From Apteryx mantelli (Eukaryota; Chordata; Aves; Apterygiformes; Apterygidae), in contig NC_089983.1 of NCBI RefSeq assembly GCF_036417845.1, forward strand, positions 17,017,207-17,081,206: a stretch of 64,000 bases of DNA, in the 5' to 3' direction. The position numbers and the translations under genes are program-made. Positions 1 through 18,500 of the stretch are shown here, in pieces (the stretch's first letter is position 1; the number at the start of each line of letters is the position of its first letter). Under the pieces are notes generated by a model. It was not told where the DNA came from and did not search any database. It saw only the letters and a list, made by a program, of their open reading frames with translations.

Positions 1-669
1 AGGGGGAGGAAGAGGCTGTGCTGCTCCCCTAAGGGAGGAGTTTAGGATGAGTTTTGTTGCTGTTTTGGAGGGCTCTATAGGTGTTAAGGGCCTGGCAAGT
101 CTCTGGCTGTAGGAGCAGGCAACTAAACATCTTCCTGAAGGAGCAGCATCACATCAGTCAGAGCTGTCAGGGTTGGGACTACAGCCAGACTTCATCAATT
201 AGAGCATGGCTGGAAGAAGACAAGTAAGCCAGCCTCCCTGGGGCTACTAGGGTAGTTTGACCCTAGTGTCAGCAGGTGGTTGGACTAGCCTGAGTTCTTG
301 TATGACACTGCTTACGTGAGGCTACTCGTTACTAACCAAAAACTACATTGTAAGGTTAGCTAACAGAGACGCTGAATCTTCCAAACACAGCAAAAAACTG
401 TCAACAAAGCCATCAGTGAGGCCATGAGCAGTTTGGAAACTGACTTCTGTAGCTGTCACACACTTCACTTAGGAAGACATTAGTACTTTTGGGGTAAATC
501 GATTGTAGTACAGTGAGCAGGGTGGGTGGCTAGCGCAGTGGAAGAGGCTTGGAACTGTAATAATCTTTTAAACAGTGCCTACAAAACAACTGTATTTTAA
601 CTACTCACTTTCCCTAGTCCTCTTTTTTTTTTTCCCCCAAAATAAATCCAAATGTTTGGTTGTCTTTAG
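1..669 (+). other. DNAH7: DNAH7 intron (partial, runs off the left edge)
   Basis: This is the intron before the first DNAH7 exon in the window. It ends in a pyrimidine-rich tract and an AG at 668-669. I looked for the preceding dynein exon, which would encode the stretch before the ILSKLP motif, and did not find it. No repeat or RNA gene is recognisable here. Confidence 0.6.
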
Positions 670-6229
<5,560 letters not shown>

Positions 6230-6425
6230 ATTTACCACAATTTATTGAGGCTCCTTTTCCAGTTCACTTATAAAGGATGCATGTCAAGTCTTAAATGTCA
6301 CTTAAAAAGGGAAATCAACATATAAAAGGAGCTTGTTTACAATGTTGCATTTGTGCCTTTCATGAGATTTGAAAGAATACACTAAAATATAAAGGTGTAC
6401 AATAAAACCTTATAAAAGCCAACAA
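6230..6425 (+). other. DNAH7: DNAH7 3' untranslated region (end approximate)
   Basis: A short 3'UTR of about 200 bases follows the TGA. The end is set 10-30 bases beyond the AATAAA at 6401-6406 and is an estimate. Confidence 0.6.
6401..6406 (+). terminator. DNAH7: DNAH7 polyadenylation signal AATAAA
   Basis: This is a canonical AATAAA 172 bases after the DNAH7 stop codon, followed within 50 bases by T-rich sequence. It is the nearest canonical + strand signal after the stop. Confidence 0.75.
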
Positions 6426-6447
6426 GAATATCTGCTCCTTGAATAAT

Positions 6448-6453
6448 TTTATT
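6448..6453 (-). terminator. SLC39A10: SLC39A10 distal polyadenylation signal AATAAA
   Basis: AATAAA reads on the - strand. Downstream on that strand the sequence is GT/T-rich, as expected of a cleavage element. It faces the DNAH7 signal 42 bases away. Confidence 0.5.
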
Positions 6454-8847
6454 TTCTGAAGGCTCCTTATAAATAAGGAACATACATAAAATGAACACAA
6501 CACTGTTGACAATGAACAAAACAGCATTTGATCATTTCCAGCTTTATAAAATTTTTAAAAATGATTTAGTTATAACAAAAAGACTCATAGCTCAGCAAGT
6601 ATCTTATAGGACCATAATCACATTTTTAAACCAGAGACTCAATTGTTAATGGGGGGGGGGAAAAATCACACTGCATCTAGCTACTACAATATTTTCTAAG
6701 CATAATCACAGCTGATTGAATGCAATGTGATCTACATCAAAATTCATATGGGATGTCACACAGTGACAGCATTGTAATATACAAGTAACATTTATGCCCT
6801 CCAACAAATACAAGTTAAATGAGACTCTGAATTCAAGCAGAATGGAATGTTGAAGCCAACTAGAAATGTAGTGGAATTCAGATTGTCTGTAACATGACCT
6901 AAAATTGTACATTCAAATGACTTGGAATTCAGTACTGGTGGAAACCTATAGAAGAAGCCACAGTTGTTACACTGCTCTTCATAGCCTGTAATAAATACTA
7001 GAAAATAAAAGGAAAAGTCCCATATTTAATATGAAAAAATGCAGTACCTACCTTCAATGACCATGTTTTTCCCTTGTCTGAAGATGGTCTTGGGAGGAAG
7101 TTAACTATTTTCCTATAGAGGCGTATTAAGCTATAACCACATTTCAACTAATACAAAAGTAAATATACTACCTGAAATAGTGAAATCTTCATTTGAAAAG
7201 AATTAAAAGACATAGAAAAAAAAAGATTTGACAAAATATCAACTCAACCACATAATGACACCCTTATACTTGAAAGAATTAACAACATTAATTTTAAAGG
7301 TCACTCTAACCCGTAAGCAACATAGGTTATTTCAGCTCAGATCCTCAGAAAGTATCCAGTTATTTAAGTCTCTGAAAACTGTACTCAGGGACCTAACTTG
7401 GGCTCTATGAAAAAATGTCACCCAGGATCTTTGCACTGAAGAAATTCATCTGAAACAACAACAGTGTATTTGCTAATTAGGGCCCAATAATACACCTGTT
7501 TGTTTAAAAAGCAAAAAACACCCCCCCTCCCCCCAAGTTCAGAGCATCAAATGACTGCGTAACTGCACCCTGGGCTTTTGGCTCCTTCACTGAAGGAACG
7601 GCACCCTTCTTTCTTTGAAATGGACCCTTAATACTGTTTCTTGATATTGCATTAGGAAGAAATACTGGCAAGAACCAACTGATACCTTTAAAATATATGA
7701 GCTGCTCTTAGTAAAAACTAAATTATGAACTGAAGCTGCAAAAAGCGAAGGACCACAGGAAACACGCACAAACTTGAAATGGAATGAAGATACCAACTGG
7801 CTCTTGTTAAAGGCGTTAGGATCGGTATGTTTTTAGCAGCTACACTGGCGCCAAGCGGACTGAAACAAAATGGCACGTAGTCAAAATACAGCTTACCTGG
7901 CATACACATAAAAGAAGACAAACTGTATGTTTTAAAAAAGGCTATTACCATGCTTAGGACTGGTACTACAGAATCAACTTGCACTCCTCACAAACTCACA
8001 ATTTTTAAGGGAGATGGGTACAAGAAAAACTAACTCATGTCTGGCAATACAAGCATCTCAGCACATTCCAATCCAGGACAGCTGATCCCAGCAAGTTAAG
8101 GCCCAAATTTTCCATCTATCCTTCCAAATTACACACACCATGAATCTATTACATCTGCTTTTTAATAATCTAATTTAAATACCAAAATTGTAAAAAAATA
8201 TTATAGAAATGAACCGCTTTATGCTGGAAGTAGAAATCTTCCTACATACTGTCTATTGCCAGAAATGGCCAGTGCTACAATGTCTGATACCAAGGCATTG
8301 TAGAAACAGATTTGATCTGATATTACAGTATTGTAAATAACCCACCAGAGCTACATACATGAGAGCATAATTTAACCTTTGTGCCCAGGTTCAGTAACTA
8401 GCATCTTGCACTTTAGACTGTTTTAACATAAAAAGAAGAAAACATCCCAAAATAACTGTTAAAAAAAAGGAGAAATTCCCATATGGATTCTCTGTTAAAA
8501 GAGAGTTTGCACAAATTCACAGCCACAAATTCTTCAGTAGTTTAGGTTGCAAGTGGCACACAGTGCATGTTTAGCATCTGTAAAAAAGAACCAGAAATAC
8601 CTCAATAACTCTGACATCAGGGATTTCCCCAAGCTAACACTAATTCTACTGCATTTTGCATTTTCCTACTAATATCAAGGAACGAACATCAAATAAATCT
8701 TAGTCAGGAAAACATTGTCAAACTGATCCTCAACAGAACATAGCTCTTTGCAGTGTATATTGCAACAACCTGCCTTCTTACACATGCAGTTTATAATGAG
8801 GGAGTGCAGCTTAATGTATAGTTAAAGAATTTAAACAGTGTTTAGGA

Positions 8848-8853
8848 TTTTAT
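8848..8853 (-). terminator. SLC39A10: Possible proximal SLC39A10 polyadenylation signal
   Basis: AATAAA reads on the - strand about 550 bases after the ZIP10 stop. It could give a short 3'UTR form. Only the hexamer supports this. Confidence 0.35.
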
Positions 8854-8942
8854 TTTTAATTTAAACCAGCACAGTGGTTTCCAGTCATGTGTTGTTGTAA
8901 GATTCAACACTTGTCACTACTATGCAGAGGAATCAGCACAGA

Positions 8943-8968
8943 ATATATATATAAAAAAATATATATAT
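8943..8968. repeat. (AT)n simple repeat in SLC39A10 3'UTR
   Basis: Two short AT runs are split by an A run. The sequence is close to self-complementary, so it could form a hairpin in the transcript. Confidence 0.7.
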
Positions 8969-9404
8969 GCGCTACTTAAGCCTTATGTGGCACTAAAAGC
9001 TTACTCTGGTTCTTTGCAGAGGTATGAATTTCAGCTGTAAGATTTTCTGGGTTCTGTTCAAATGTAGTATGAAAGGATATTTTCCCAAAAGAGTATATCC
9101 TTCACTGTACTTTTTCTTTTCTTACACAAGCAAGCAGTGCTTCCTATATAGCACACTGAACCCATTTCTCATATTCAGTATTTCCTAATTATCTGTCACT
9201 TGAGTTTAGAAGATGCATTGGGTCATCATATCCAATTTTAACTGGAAAAAAGCAGAAGGTAATCTACACAGAAATGAATATACTGTACTTGTGTAAGTAG
9301 TGCAAGCCACTGCTTTTCCTCTGAGCAATGTGCATACAGTAAAACAGTGCAGACTCAAAGCCATACAGTAACATTATTGTAACCACAGTGATTACCAGAG
9401 ATGG

Positions 9405-9563
9405 TCAAAACTGGATGTCAAGCACAATTTTATCTTCGTAGAGGGCAATCACCAGCATGATGGCAAATCCAAGAAGCAGGCCTAGATTCTGAAGAATGAA
9501 CTGCCCCACAGGACAATAACCATGCTCTTCATTATCTCCATCTCCATGAAGCATTTCTGGCAG
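9405..9563 (-). CDS. SLC39A10: SLC39A10 coding exon 9 (terminal)
   Basis: This exon encodes residues 811-862 and TGA. It reads [17 protein letters not shown], then the last membrane segment with [19 protein letters not shown], and ends DIQF. The acceptor is CATTTTAG. The C-terminus matches the usual ZIP10 end. Confidence 0.95.
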   Translation of the reverse strand: MPEMLHGDGDNEEHGYCPVGQFILQNLGLLLGFAIMLVIALYEDKIVLDIQF

Positions 9564-12500
9564 CTAAAATGAAAAACAATTTAGAAAGAGTCATTTCACT
9601 TCTATTCCATTTATATATGGACAAGTTTACAAGATAACACTGATCAAGAAAAACATTCCAGGATTCAGTTAGTTGGAAAAATAATCCGTTAAGAAATAGT
9701 TAAAACTCTACCCAGTCATTACATGTTATAAAAACATGGTCTCAAACAAATCACATATTTACAAAACAAAGTGAACTATGCCACAGCCTTTCCTTTGGGC
9801 ATTTTTTTAGCTTTTATTTGACTGCACATTTATTTGAACTTCAAGTTCCTCAGGATAAGGACCAGCCCAGCTTTCTTTGAGCTCTGCTCTTTCATGTTCT
9901 TTTACTCAATTAAAACCAAGTCATGCTAAAATAAACATAAGAAGAAGCTTTGATTTTTGCTACAGTAATTGCCTTGCTGAAAATATACCCTTATATTGAA
10001 GCATATATAACGACTGGTCTAATTAACTTAGCCATTCATTTGCTGTTATACACTAACACATGCTCATATATTTCCCTTGTAAGTATGGAAATAATAGGGA
10101 ACAACCTGTATGTGGCAAGCAGTTAAAGAGAAATTCTATGTAAATCCATTAAAAATTCTGATAGTTCTGGATATTTATAAGACTTCCCCACCTATGAAGA
10201 AATACCGACGACAGCACCAAATAATAGCAGACTTGGAAGATGTAAAAATAAATCATATGAAGTGTTTAGCAAAACCACCCATACAAAACAAGAATAATAT
10301 AAAATGCAGCACAAACAACTGAAATTCAAGAAAGCATGAGGTAAACAAAGAAATTCCTTCAAGGCACACTTAGTATAGAAAAATATCATACAGAACAAAG
10401 ATGCTCCTTTTTCTGTACGATCCAAACAGAGACTTCAGGCAGCCTACAGCACAAGTCTCTAGAACTACCTAGTGGTCTTCATTAGATAGGCTATAACAGT
10501 TTTGGTTATTCCGAGTACCTGAATACTGTACAACAGACAATGACAAATTATCAGATCATCAAATCTGCCAAAAGGACAAGTATAAGGACGCACCTGGTCT
10601 TATATTACTTTATTTCAAAAAGATACTAAAAGCTGCCAATTAATTTGACTTGTTGAGAATTTAAATCTCTATTAAAAATATACTTGTCTGAAAAATGTTT
10701 ACCACTTGTAGAATAGACCAGACAGCCTAACTCCAAACACTATAGCAAATTACAAAGTACCATAAGTCAATAAGGATGAATGAGATAGTCACAGACTTTG
10801 CACTGCTGAAGATTGCCATACACTTCCTCATGCTGGCAGGCAAGACATGTTGAAGAAATGAATTTGTATATTTGCAAATCTCAGTTGTATTCACCAACTA
10901 ATACAAAACCTAATCAGAGAATTGTGCTAGAATCGTTGCTGCCAATTTTGGAAGCTGGAAGAACTGCACACAATCCAAGCTTCATAATCAAGAGCTACAG
11001 AGACATAATAGTGATATTCCAAATCTAGAAATACTCTTAAGGATAATCAAAGAACATTTGGGCATCTGTTTCAAAACCTAGGCAGAGCATGGTGCTCTGT
11101 CTCCACAGCTTACAAAGTTTCCAATCATGGACGTGAAAAGGGAAAGCATGATTAGTAGAAGAGGAAGTCTTAGCTACAGATAGTCACAGCTCTGTCACGT
11201 ATCCCCAAAACTATGGAACTAAACAGCAAGTAAAATAATCCCTCTAAGACAGAGACAGAGGTTATTTACCTGTAACCAGTATTATGGGCACACACACCCC
11301 ATCGCTCTATTCAACATATTTATTTTTATGGTTACTGTATCTGCAGAGGCATGCTCATGCTCCTCTTCCTTGTTCTCAGAGCATGAATACACAGGGTAGA
11401 GGAGGTCAGTGCCACTTCAGTTCTCGCTCAGCTACAGAATCAGTGTAGAAGGAACCCTGGAAAAACTCATAGGGAGGACGACGGTGGAGGGAGGCTGTGT
11501 GCCCAAAGACCTTGTTACTGGCAAAAAACCCTCCTTCAGGCTTAGAGATGTAGTCCACAAATACTAGCACTGGAGGAACCTCTTGCATATTCACATTTAC
11601 CTGAAGCAAATCCCCCTCAAGTCCCGCACTCAAATAGGAACTGCGTAACTGCGCAGTTTTGCTTGAACTCTGGATGCCTCTGCAATGGCACAGTAGTTAA
11701 AGGAGATATAAAGAGAACTCCAGATAGCAGCTTGGCAGAGACCAGGAGGAAATTTTTCAGAGATGCTAGATGTTGTTTGAGATCTGTTGGAATGTACTCT
11801 GATGATGGAGAAAAGGCTTCACCTTAGCATAATTATAATGGGCTTTCTCTTTTACTAGGAAAGAGCAGTTTGTAAATGAAGAGATGGAAATCCAGGGAGG
11901 CACTCCACAAACTGCAGAAATGGAGATACTTCTGAGAGAAGCACCAAGAGCTACTTGAACACCTGTAAATTAAAGCTTTAACTAGAAGTTAAACTTGAAG
12001 TTTCTGGCCCAGCTAGTTGATAATTTAATACAATATGAGATCTGTCTTTACAATCCAGGGAAGTGGCTTGAGTTATCCTTTGTTTATATTTAAGCAGGAA
12101 GAGTATTACAAAATATCCAAAAAATGAAAACTGATCTCACCATCATTATATTGGGGCTTAGGAAAGAAAAAAAGTGAGCAAACCGACTTATTTAAGTGTA
12201 ACTCTGAAGCTCTTTAGAAGAGAAATCAGGATTAGGTAGAGACTGATAACATGTGCAGAAATACTTTACTGTCTGAAGGATCTGGATGTATGGTGTACAG
12301 TCACTAAATATAACATACGTATAAGCTAACTCCTTGAAGCAGCAGCATGTACTCCACCAAATGATTTTTTAAAATCTTATCACCACAAAAGCAATGTTTT
12401 ACCAACTGCTCTTTCTAAAGGTTAAAACTAAGTTTTCTAGGACCAAATATATGAAAATCAAATTTTACTGGAGAATAATTCTAAGTAGTGGATTGAACTC

Positions 12501-15500
12501 CAGTTTCTAATGTCCCATCCACAAAACAGACGATCATCTTATGTTTATTAGTGGGAAATGTGAGCCTCTTTCCCAGCCCACTATAGTTTTTGTATTTTAA
12601 TAAAAGTTATGGGCAGACTTCCACAGCAGAAACCCAAACAGGCACGCAACTATAAAACTTTGCTACATCTCTCAAAGTATCTGCAACCTTTTAAAAAGGC
12701 ACAGAACAGAAACAGCCATCTACTGTCAACAGATATTTCATTTTGTGTCATAACAAAAAAAAATTCCAGGGTAGGTGCAATTTCAAGTCCTAGGCTTCAT
12801 GTATGAAATGCAAAATTGACATAAAATCATAAGAGTCTTACCATATCAACCAAAGCCACATAGAGGAACATGCCTGCAGTGATTGCAAAGATCCACAAGG
12901 TGATGTTATTGGCATACTGTCCCACGGCTGTGCCTATCAGCATCCCTATGTAAGCCATCATGGCAGACAGGAGGTTGTACACAATGGCTTGCTTGACTGT
13001 CATACCTGCTTTAAGCAGCACAGCAAAATCACCTAAAATGGGGACAAAACACAGAGGTTTAGTATCAGTGCTCCTTAAGAGAACAGGTAGACATGTTAAT
13101 AGATACATTTACTGTCTCACCAATCCAAGGCGTTGTCAAAGTAAAATATGCTACAGAGGCTATAAGGGAGAAAAGGCAACAAGATATGACAACTGTATTT
13201 ACGTGCAGCATGACCTTGATTAAAATATGATTTAAAGGTGCCCATTCATCATGCTGACTGGTAGAAAGGTAACAGAGGTTAATCGGTAAAGATAAATGGA
13301 GAAGTCCAGATGTGGTCTTTCCAGAGAATACACCTGTGCATACAGACTTGTCTTGACTTCACAGAAGTTGTTCATGGCACATAAAAATTCAGGTTTAGTC
13401 TCGATCAATACCTGTGAAGATTCCTCTTGTCTACATACACCTCATTTTACTAATTCTAGAAGAGTACCACGGAGGCGTTGGTGCCCAGAGAAAGGGCAAA
13501 TGAATTTGAGAAATATAGTACTAGGAAAAGGAATAGTTATATTCAGAAGGAGTGATTTCACACCCATGCTGAATCACAGTTGGTTGGTTTGAGACATGCT
13601 GAGTTAACCTATATTATTTTGAATTCAGGGCACCTCTACTAAAACTGCTGATAGCAGTAGATGTTCTGTAAAGACCTAAACTTTTATCTTGTTAACCAAC
13701 TCCAACAGTTTTACTCCCCTCAGACAGAACTCTGGTGAATATGAGGAGTGAAAGATGACATAAAGCCACCAGGGTAATGAATATAATATTCTCATGTCAG
13801 AAGTTAATTGCTCAACCTGGAACTGCTCAACCTGAAATGCTCAACCAAAATCAGAAGTATATGCAGTGAGCTCCTACTCACTTCTTATACAAGGTTAATT
13901 TTCTAAGTTAACATGATTAAATTATCAGCACAGCAATATATATTACAGTCCTTTATATACTCCAGCAGTTTCACTTATCTCTAACCACTGTACAGCACCA
14001 TTATCCAACCATGAACATTTCCTCTGTTATGTCCCATTTGTACCCATTACTTACCTTGTACTTAGTATCTGTCTATATAAAATGCTTTTCACCCATTATC
14101 TCCAAGGGTTTTTGAAGTACTTGTTTTACCTCACCTTTGAACATTCAGGGATAGCAACTCAGCAAGCAAGCAAACTGTTTAATGTGGCACAATTCCAGGT
14201 TGCTGGCAAAAGGAAGACTCCTTCTCCTTTTAGCAGTTCTCTCACTAGTTTGACACTGCACTAATATTTCATGTGATGTGCCTTATGGCCCACAGGATGA
14301 CAACAGTTTTCATCACAGTTAGTTAATCCCCAAGAAGAAATGCTTCAAAATAAGGGGAAGAATGGAAGGTGCCAGCAAGAATGCCTACGGACTTTATCTA
14401 AATAATCATTGATACCTCCGGTATTTAGTGGCTGTGTGGTACAAAGCATCTTCTGAAGAGCTCCAGAAAATTTTCTGCTTATTCATTTAACTTTTTGTAG
14501 TGTGCCATAGGATGTGCGACATTTTTAAAGACAATGCCACACAGACTAGTGTGAAACTCTGTATATAAAATGCAGAGGCATAAAACTAACATGTAACTGT
14601 ATGTTCCTAAGAACATTTAAAAGACATGTCCTGAAAGCTTCACAGAACTGATATAGCTAGATTCTTGCTAAAATAATCCTGTATTAATATTCTCATTATA
14701 TACAGTGAAAAACAATATTTTTCCATTACTCTCTAAAGTTCTGGTCACCCCAGTAGGATCTGCATTGTATCAGGCTTATCAGGATGAGCATCACAATAGC
14801 TTTTAGATACATATTTCATACAGACAAAGAGACTGAACAGATCAAGTTTACGTCATTAGTTACCTAATTCATGGGGAAGCTCATGACAAAATACTGCTAT
14901 AGATGTACTAATTCCTCCTGTCAGTCCAGCACTAAAAGCTGCTCCTAGAAAAATAAGATTCAAATGATATTTTACTATTTTCAAGTCAGCAAATTTCATC
15001 AACAAACTTCCTGAGATTACACCTTTTTGTTAGAATGCATGCTCTAATATTGTTTCATTATGTCTGTGGTCTGTCTGGAAATACTGGAAGTCTCCTGGAT
15101 GTGCATTACTACTGCATACTTTATTACTGTATCATCTGTGAGGCAAATCTTGAGAAAGGAGAACACAGCTGAGAGGAAAACACAGATAGGCAGGCAACAG
15201 GCTAATGTTCTCTAATAAACAGCACCACTTTTACATCTCGAGGAACTCAAGCGCATCAGCCTAGTAAGTGTGCACAAGTGCAACAGTCCAGTTCTCTTCC
15301 TTCCGTAATGGAAATCCAAACTACTATTTAGCCCATAAGCTCTCTATTGCTTTGATGCTTATTTCTAGAGTGCATACCAGCAACATTAATAAAACTAACT
15401 TGGAAGATAACAAGGAGAAAAACATTTGCATAAACCTCTTTGCATAACTTCTGTGTAAGCTAATTAAATTCAATCAATTTTAAGCTCATACCTTAAATAA

Positions 15501-18500
15501 CTCCGACATGAGAAAACTGGTATTAAGTGGAAAAAGAAGGCACAGTCTTAAGACAGAGAGGATATTTAACTTTTCTTCAGAAAAGCATGCATTCCTCAGC
15601 ATGATATATTCAAGTGATGAATATATGCTTTTTTAAAATATATGTTTTTACTAAAGCATCAGCTGTTTGGGCTCAAGACATGAATATTTAGAAATGGAGT
15701 TTTAATACAGCGAAGCTCTCAACAGATGGTGAAGTGGTCCTTTTGGCCTTATAAGCCACTGTTTAAATGACTTACTTATTCAACAGCAAAAACGAAGCAA
15801 AAAAGTTAATTTTTAGGGAATTTAGATTTTTAGGAAATTAACTGGAGAAAGCAGAGGTACTGTAGTCAATTCCCCTGGTTAACGCAAGGCCCTACAAAGT
15901 AGCTTACCTTAGTAACCTTAGCACCTTAGCTTTACCTTGGTAAAAATTTCAAATATATGCACTTCAGTACTTCCACTATCATTTTTACTCCTATGACATA
16001 TTCAAATTAATGTGCTTTACAGTTCAAATGACATATAGAGGTTTATATGAATCAGAGATGATGATATAATAATAATCAAATCTGTAACGGTTCCAGTTTC
16101 TCTGGTAGTTCAATTTTCTCTACATTTGGTTAGAAATCAATCTAAAATGACAATAAACCAAAAAAATACTTTGCTCAAACACAAATTGTGTTATCTTAAG
16201 TACTATTTTTTTTGATTTTGAAAACCTGACTCCTAGTACATTTGTTATTTATAAATTATGTATCATTATAAATATTACTAATAGAAATGATATCATAAAT
16301 AAATATTATTATAAATAAGAGAAAAATGAACTTACTGTTTATCATTCAAAGGCAAATACCGAGACCCAAACAACAAATGTATATTGCAGGTACCCCATAA
16401 TTCATGAGCAGTCTTGTCTGCACCTATATTTATTTGGCAAAAGTTGCTACTATTGCTAATATCAATACAATAATCTTGGTGGAAATAGTCATAGAATATT
16501 AACAAAGGGAAGACTAATATAGTTGATGTCTTTTTCACTCCTGTTCTGAAAGAGGTTAAACAATGCCTTGTTTAAGTAACTACAGGAGCTAACTTGAAGC
16601 CTTACCTGTGATCACTGATAAGGAAAGCATTACCAAATTATGCAAGGTAGGAAGAAACTGTTGAGAAATACCTACTGCTTTTTCTTACCTATTGCTAAGC
16701 CATCACTAAAGTTGTGAATGCCATCTCCCATAATTACCATCCAAGCAATATTAGCTATCCCAGTATCTTTCAGGTCTTTTCCAGAATGACAGTGGCCATG
16801 GGAATGATGGGAATGTTTGTGATGCCAGTGGTGACTGTGTTTTCTAGCTATCATTTTATCTTCGCCATGGCTCTCATACTCTGAATCATGGAGATCATGC
16901 TCTTGAGCAGTGTGAGAGACATCATTGTGAGAAGGGTGCACATTGTTGTCCTCTTCCACAGACAAGAAGTTTTTGGGAGGAGATTCCAGCTGGCCATCTA
17001 AATCAGTTAGTTCAGTTTCATTAAGTCGATCTTCAGATAAAACTGAGTCGTCTGCTCCTATGTTGAAGCCAGTTGAGAGATGGTGCATTAATTCTTTTTT
17101 AAAATACCACCAGCACAACTATATGATTGAGCTAAGATTTTATCTGCTTTTCAAAAGCAAAAATATAAAATATTTTAGCACAACCCAAACTAAAAACTGT
17201 TGTCAACATTCAGCCAAAAAAGATCTCTCATTGCATTATTTTTCAGTGATTTGCATATAGAGCATTCAGCAGTCTCCATTACAAGGCAACAGCTCTGTAC
17301 TCATAGCACACACGGTCAGTTTTAGCCTGAGCTGGGCTTGTACCTGTTACTTTGCTGCTGACAAAATTTATGGTTCAACACTGGAAAAAAAAAGTTACCA
17401 GGACTATAACAACATGTCTCATGCTGCAGATGGAATCCAAACTGCTAGGCAAATTAGTTATTCTGTGTGCATGCACATACAAGTCACCGCTTAACCTTCA
17501 CTGGAGCACACTAGGCTCTGCAGCTGAATATGACAGATCTTTAAAGTTTCTGTACTGCATATATCACTGTGTCATACACTTGTGTCATACAGTGAAATTC
17601 TCTAATGCAGCTCATTACTCTGTTAGCATATCAAAGCCCTTTTTGCAAAGAAACACAAAATGCAAACAATACAGAAGCAAATGGGCATAAAATTTAAGTC
17701 TACCAATATTTCTGAAGTATTAATAAATAAATAAAATTGGCAATCTATGCTCCAGGAAACAAAGAGTTGTGGAAAAAAAGCAGTTCTGGACAATGAAGTT
17801 ATTAGATCAAAATAATTAAGTCACAATATTTCAGAGTAAAAATTACACAAATGCTAAGTGGAATTAAAAAAAACCAGGTACAGAATATCTATTCAACAGA
17901 CAAACAGTTTCTAGACAAACAGGCTTTCTAACATCATTTAGAGGCTGTTTAACGAGAAATGGAATGGCCATTCAGATCAGTGGCAGTGGCACTGCAGTTC
18001 AAAATTCATATTCAGCACAGGCTTCCATAGCCTTTAATATGAATTATTTACTGCTTGGCAGAGTACACTTTCAGAGGAAGAGTGTTGTAGAACCAGTTAC
18101 GTAAGAAGAATACTCTATGCCATTAGAAGCAAAATTTCTCTCATCACCCATTAAAAGAAAATGAAAATATTTAAAACATATGTACCACCATACTCACAGC
18201 TGAAAGTGTTTCTTTGTTCTATGTCACTGCCCATTGTTTTATGTCAAATCCCATTTTAAGTTCTTTGAATGGACAAGACTACAGCCCTAACACTCTCTCT
18301 TCCACAAACCGTTCATATTTAACAAAACTGCACTTGTATGAATATTGCCTATGGATTCTTCATCAACAAATTCTGCAGCCATGCAGACAACAGAAAGGGA
18401 AGTTCACGGAGCAAAGCCCTTTCCCTTCTCTCATCCTTCAAGAAGTGAGTGATATGGCATTTCCTCTGGGTTCAGACTTCATAAGCATTCAGATTATAAT

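Larger units (their letters stand above)
6430..9404 (-). other. SLC39A10: SLC39A10 3' untranslated region (distal end approximate)
   Basis: This is non-coding sequence after the ZIP10 stop codon, running about 3 kb to a canonical poly(A) signal read on the - strand at 6453-6448. Use of the distal site is inferred; an earlier signal at 8853-8848 would give a 3'UTR of about 0.6 kb. The stretch is AT-rich with AT simple repeats at 8943-8968 and a G10 run at 6651-6660. No coding frame within it looks real. Confidence 0.55.
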
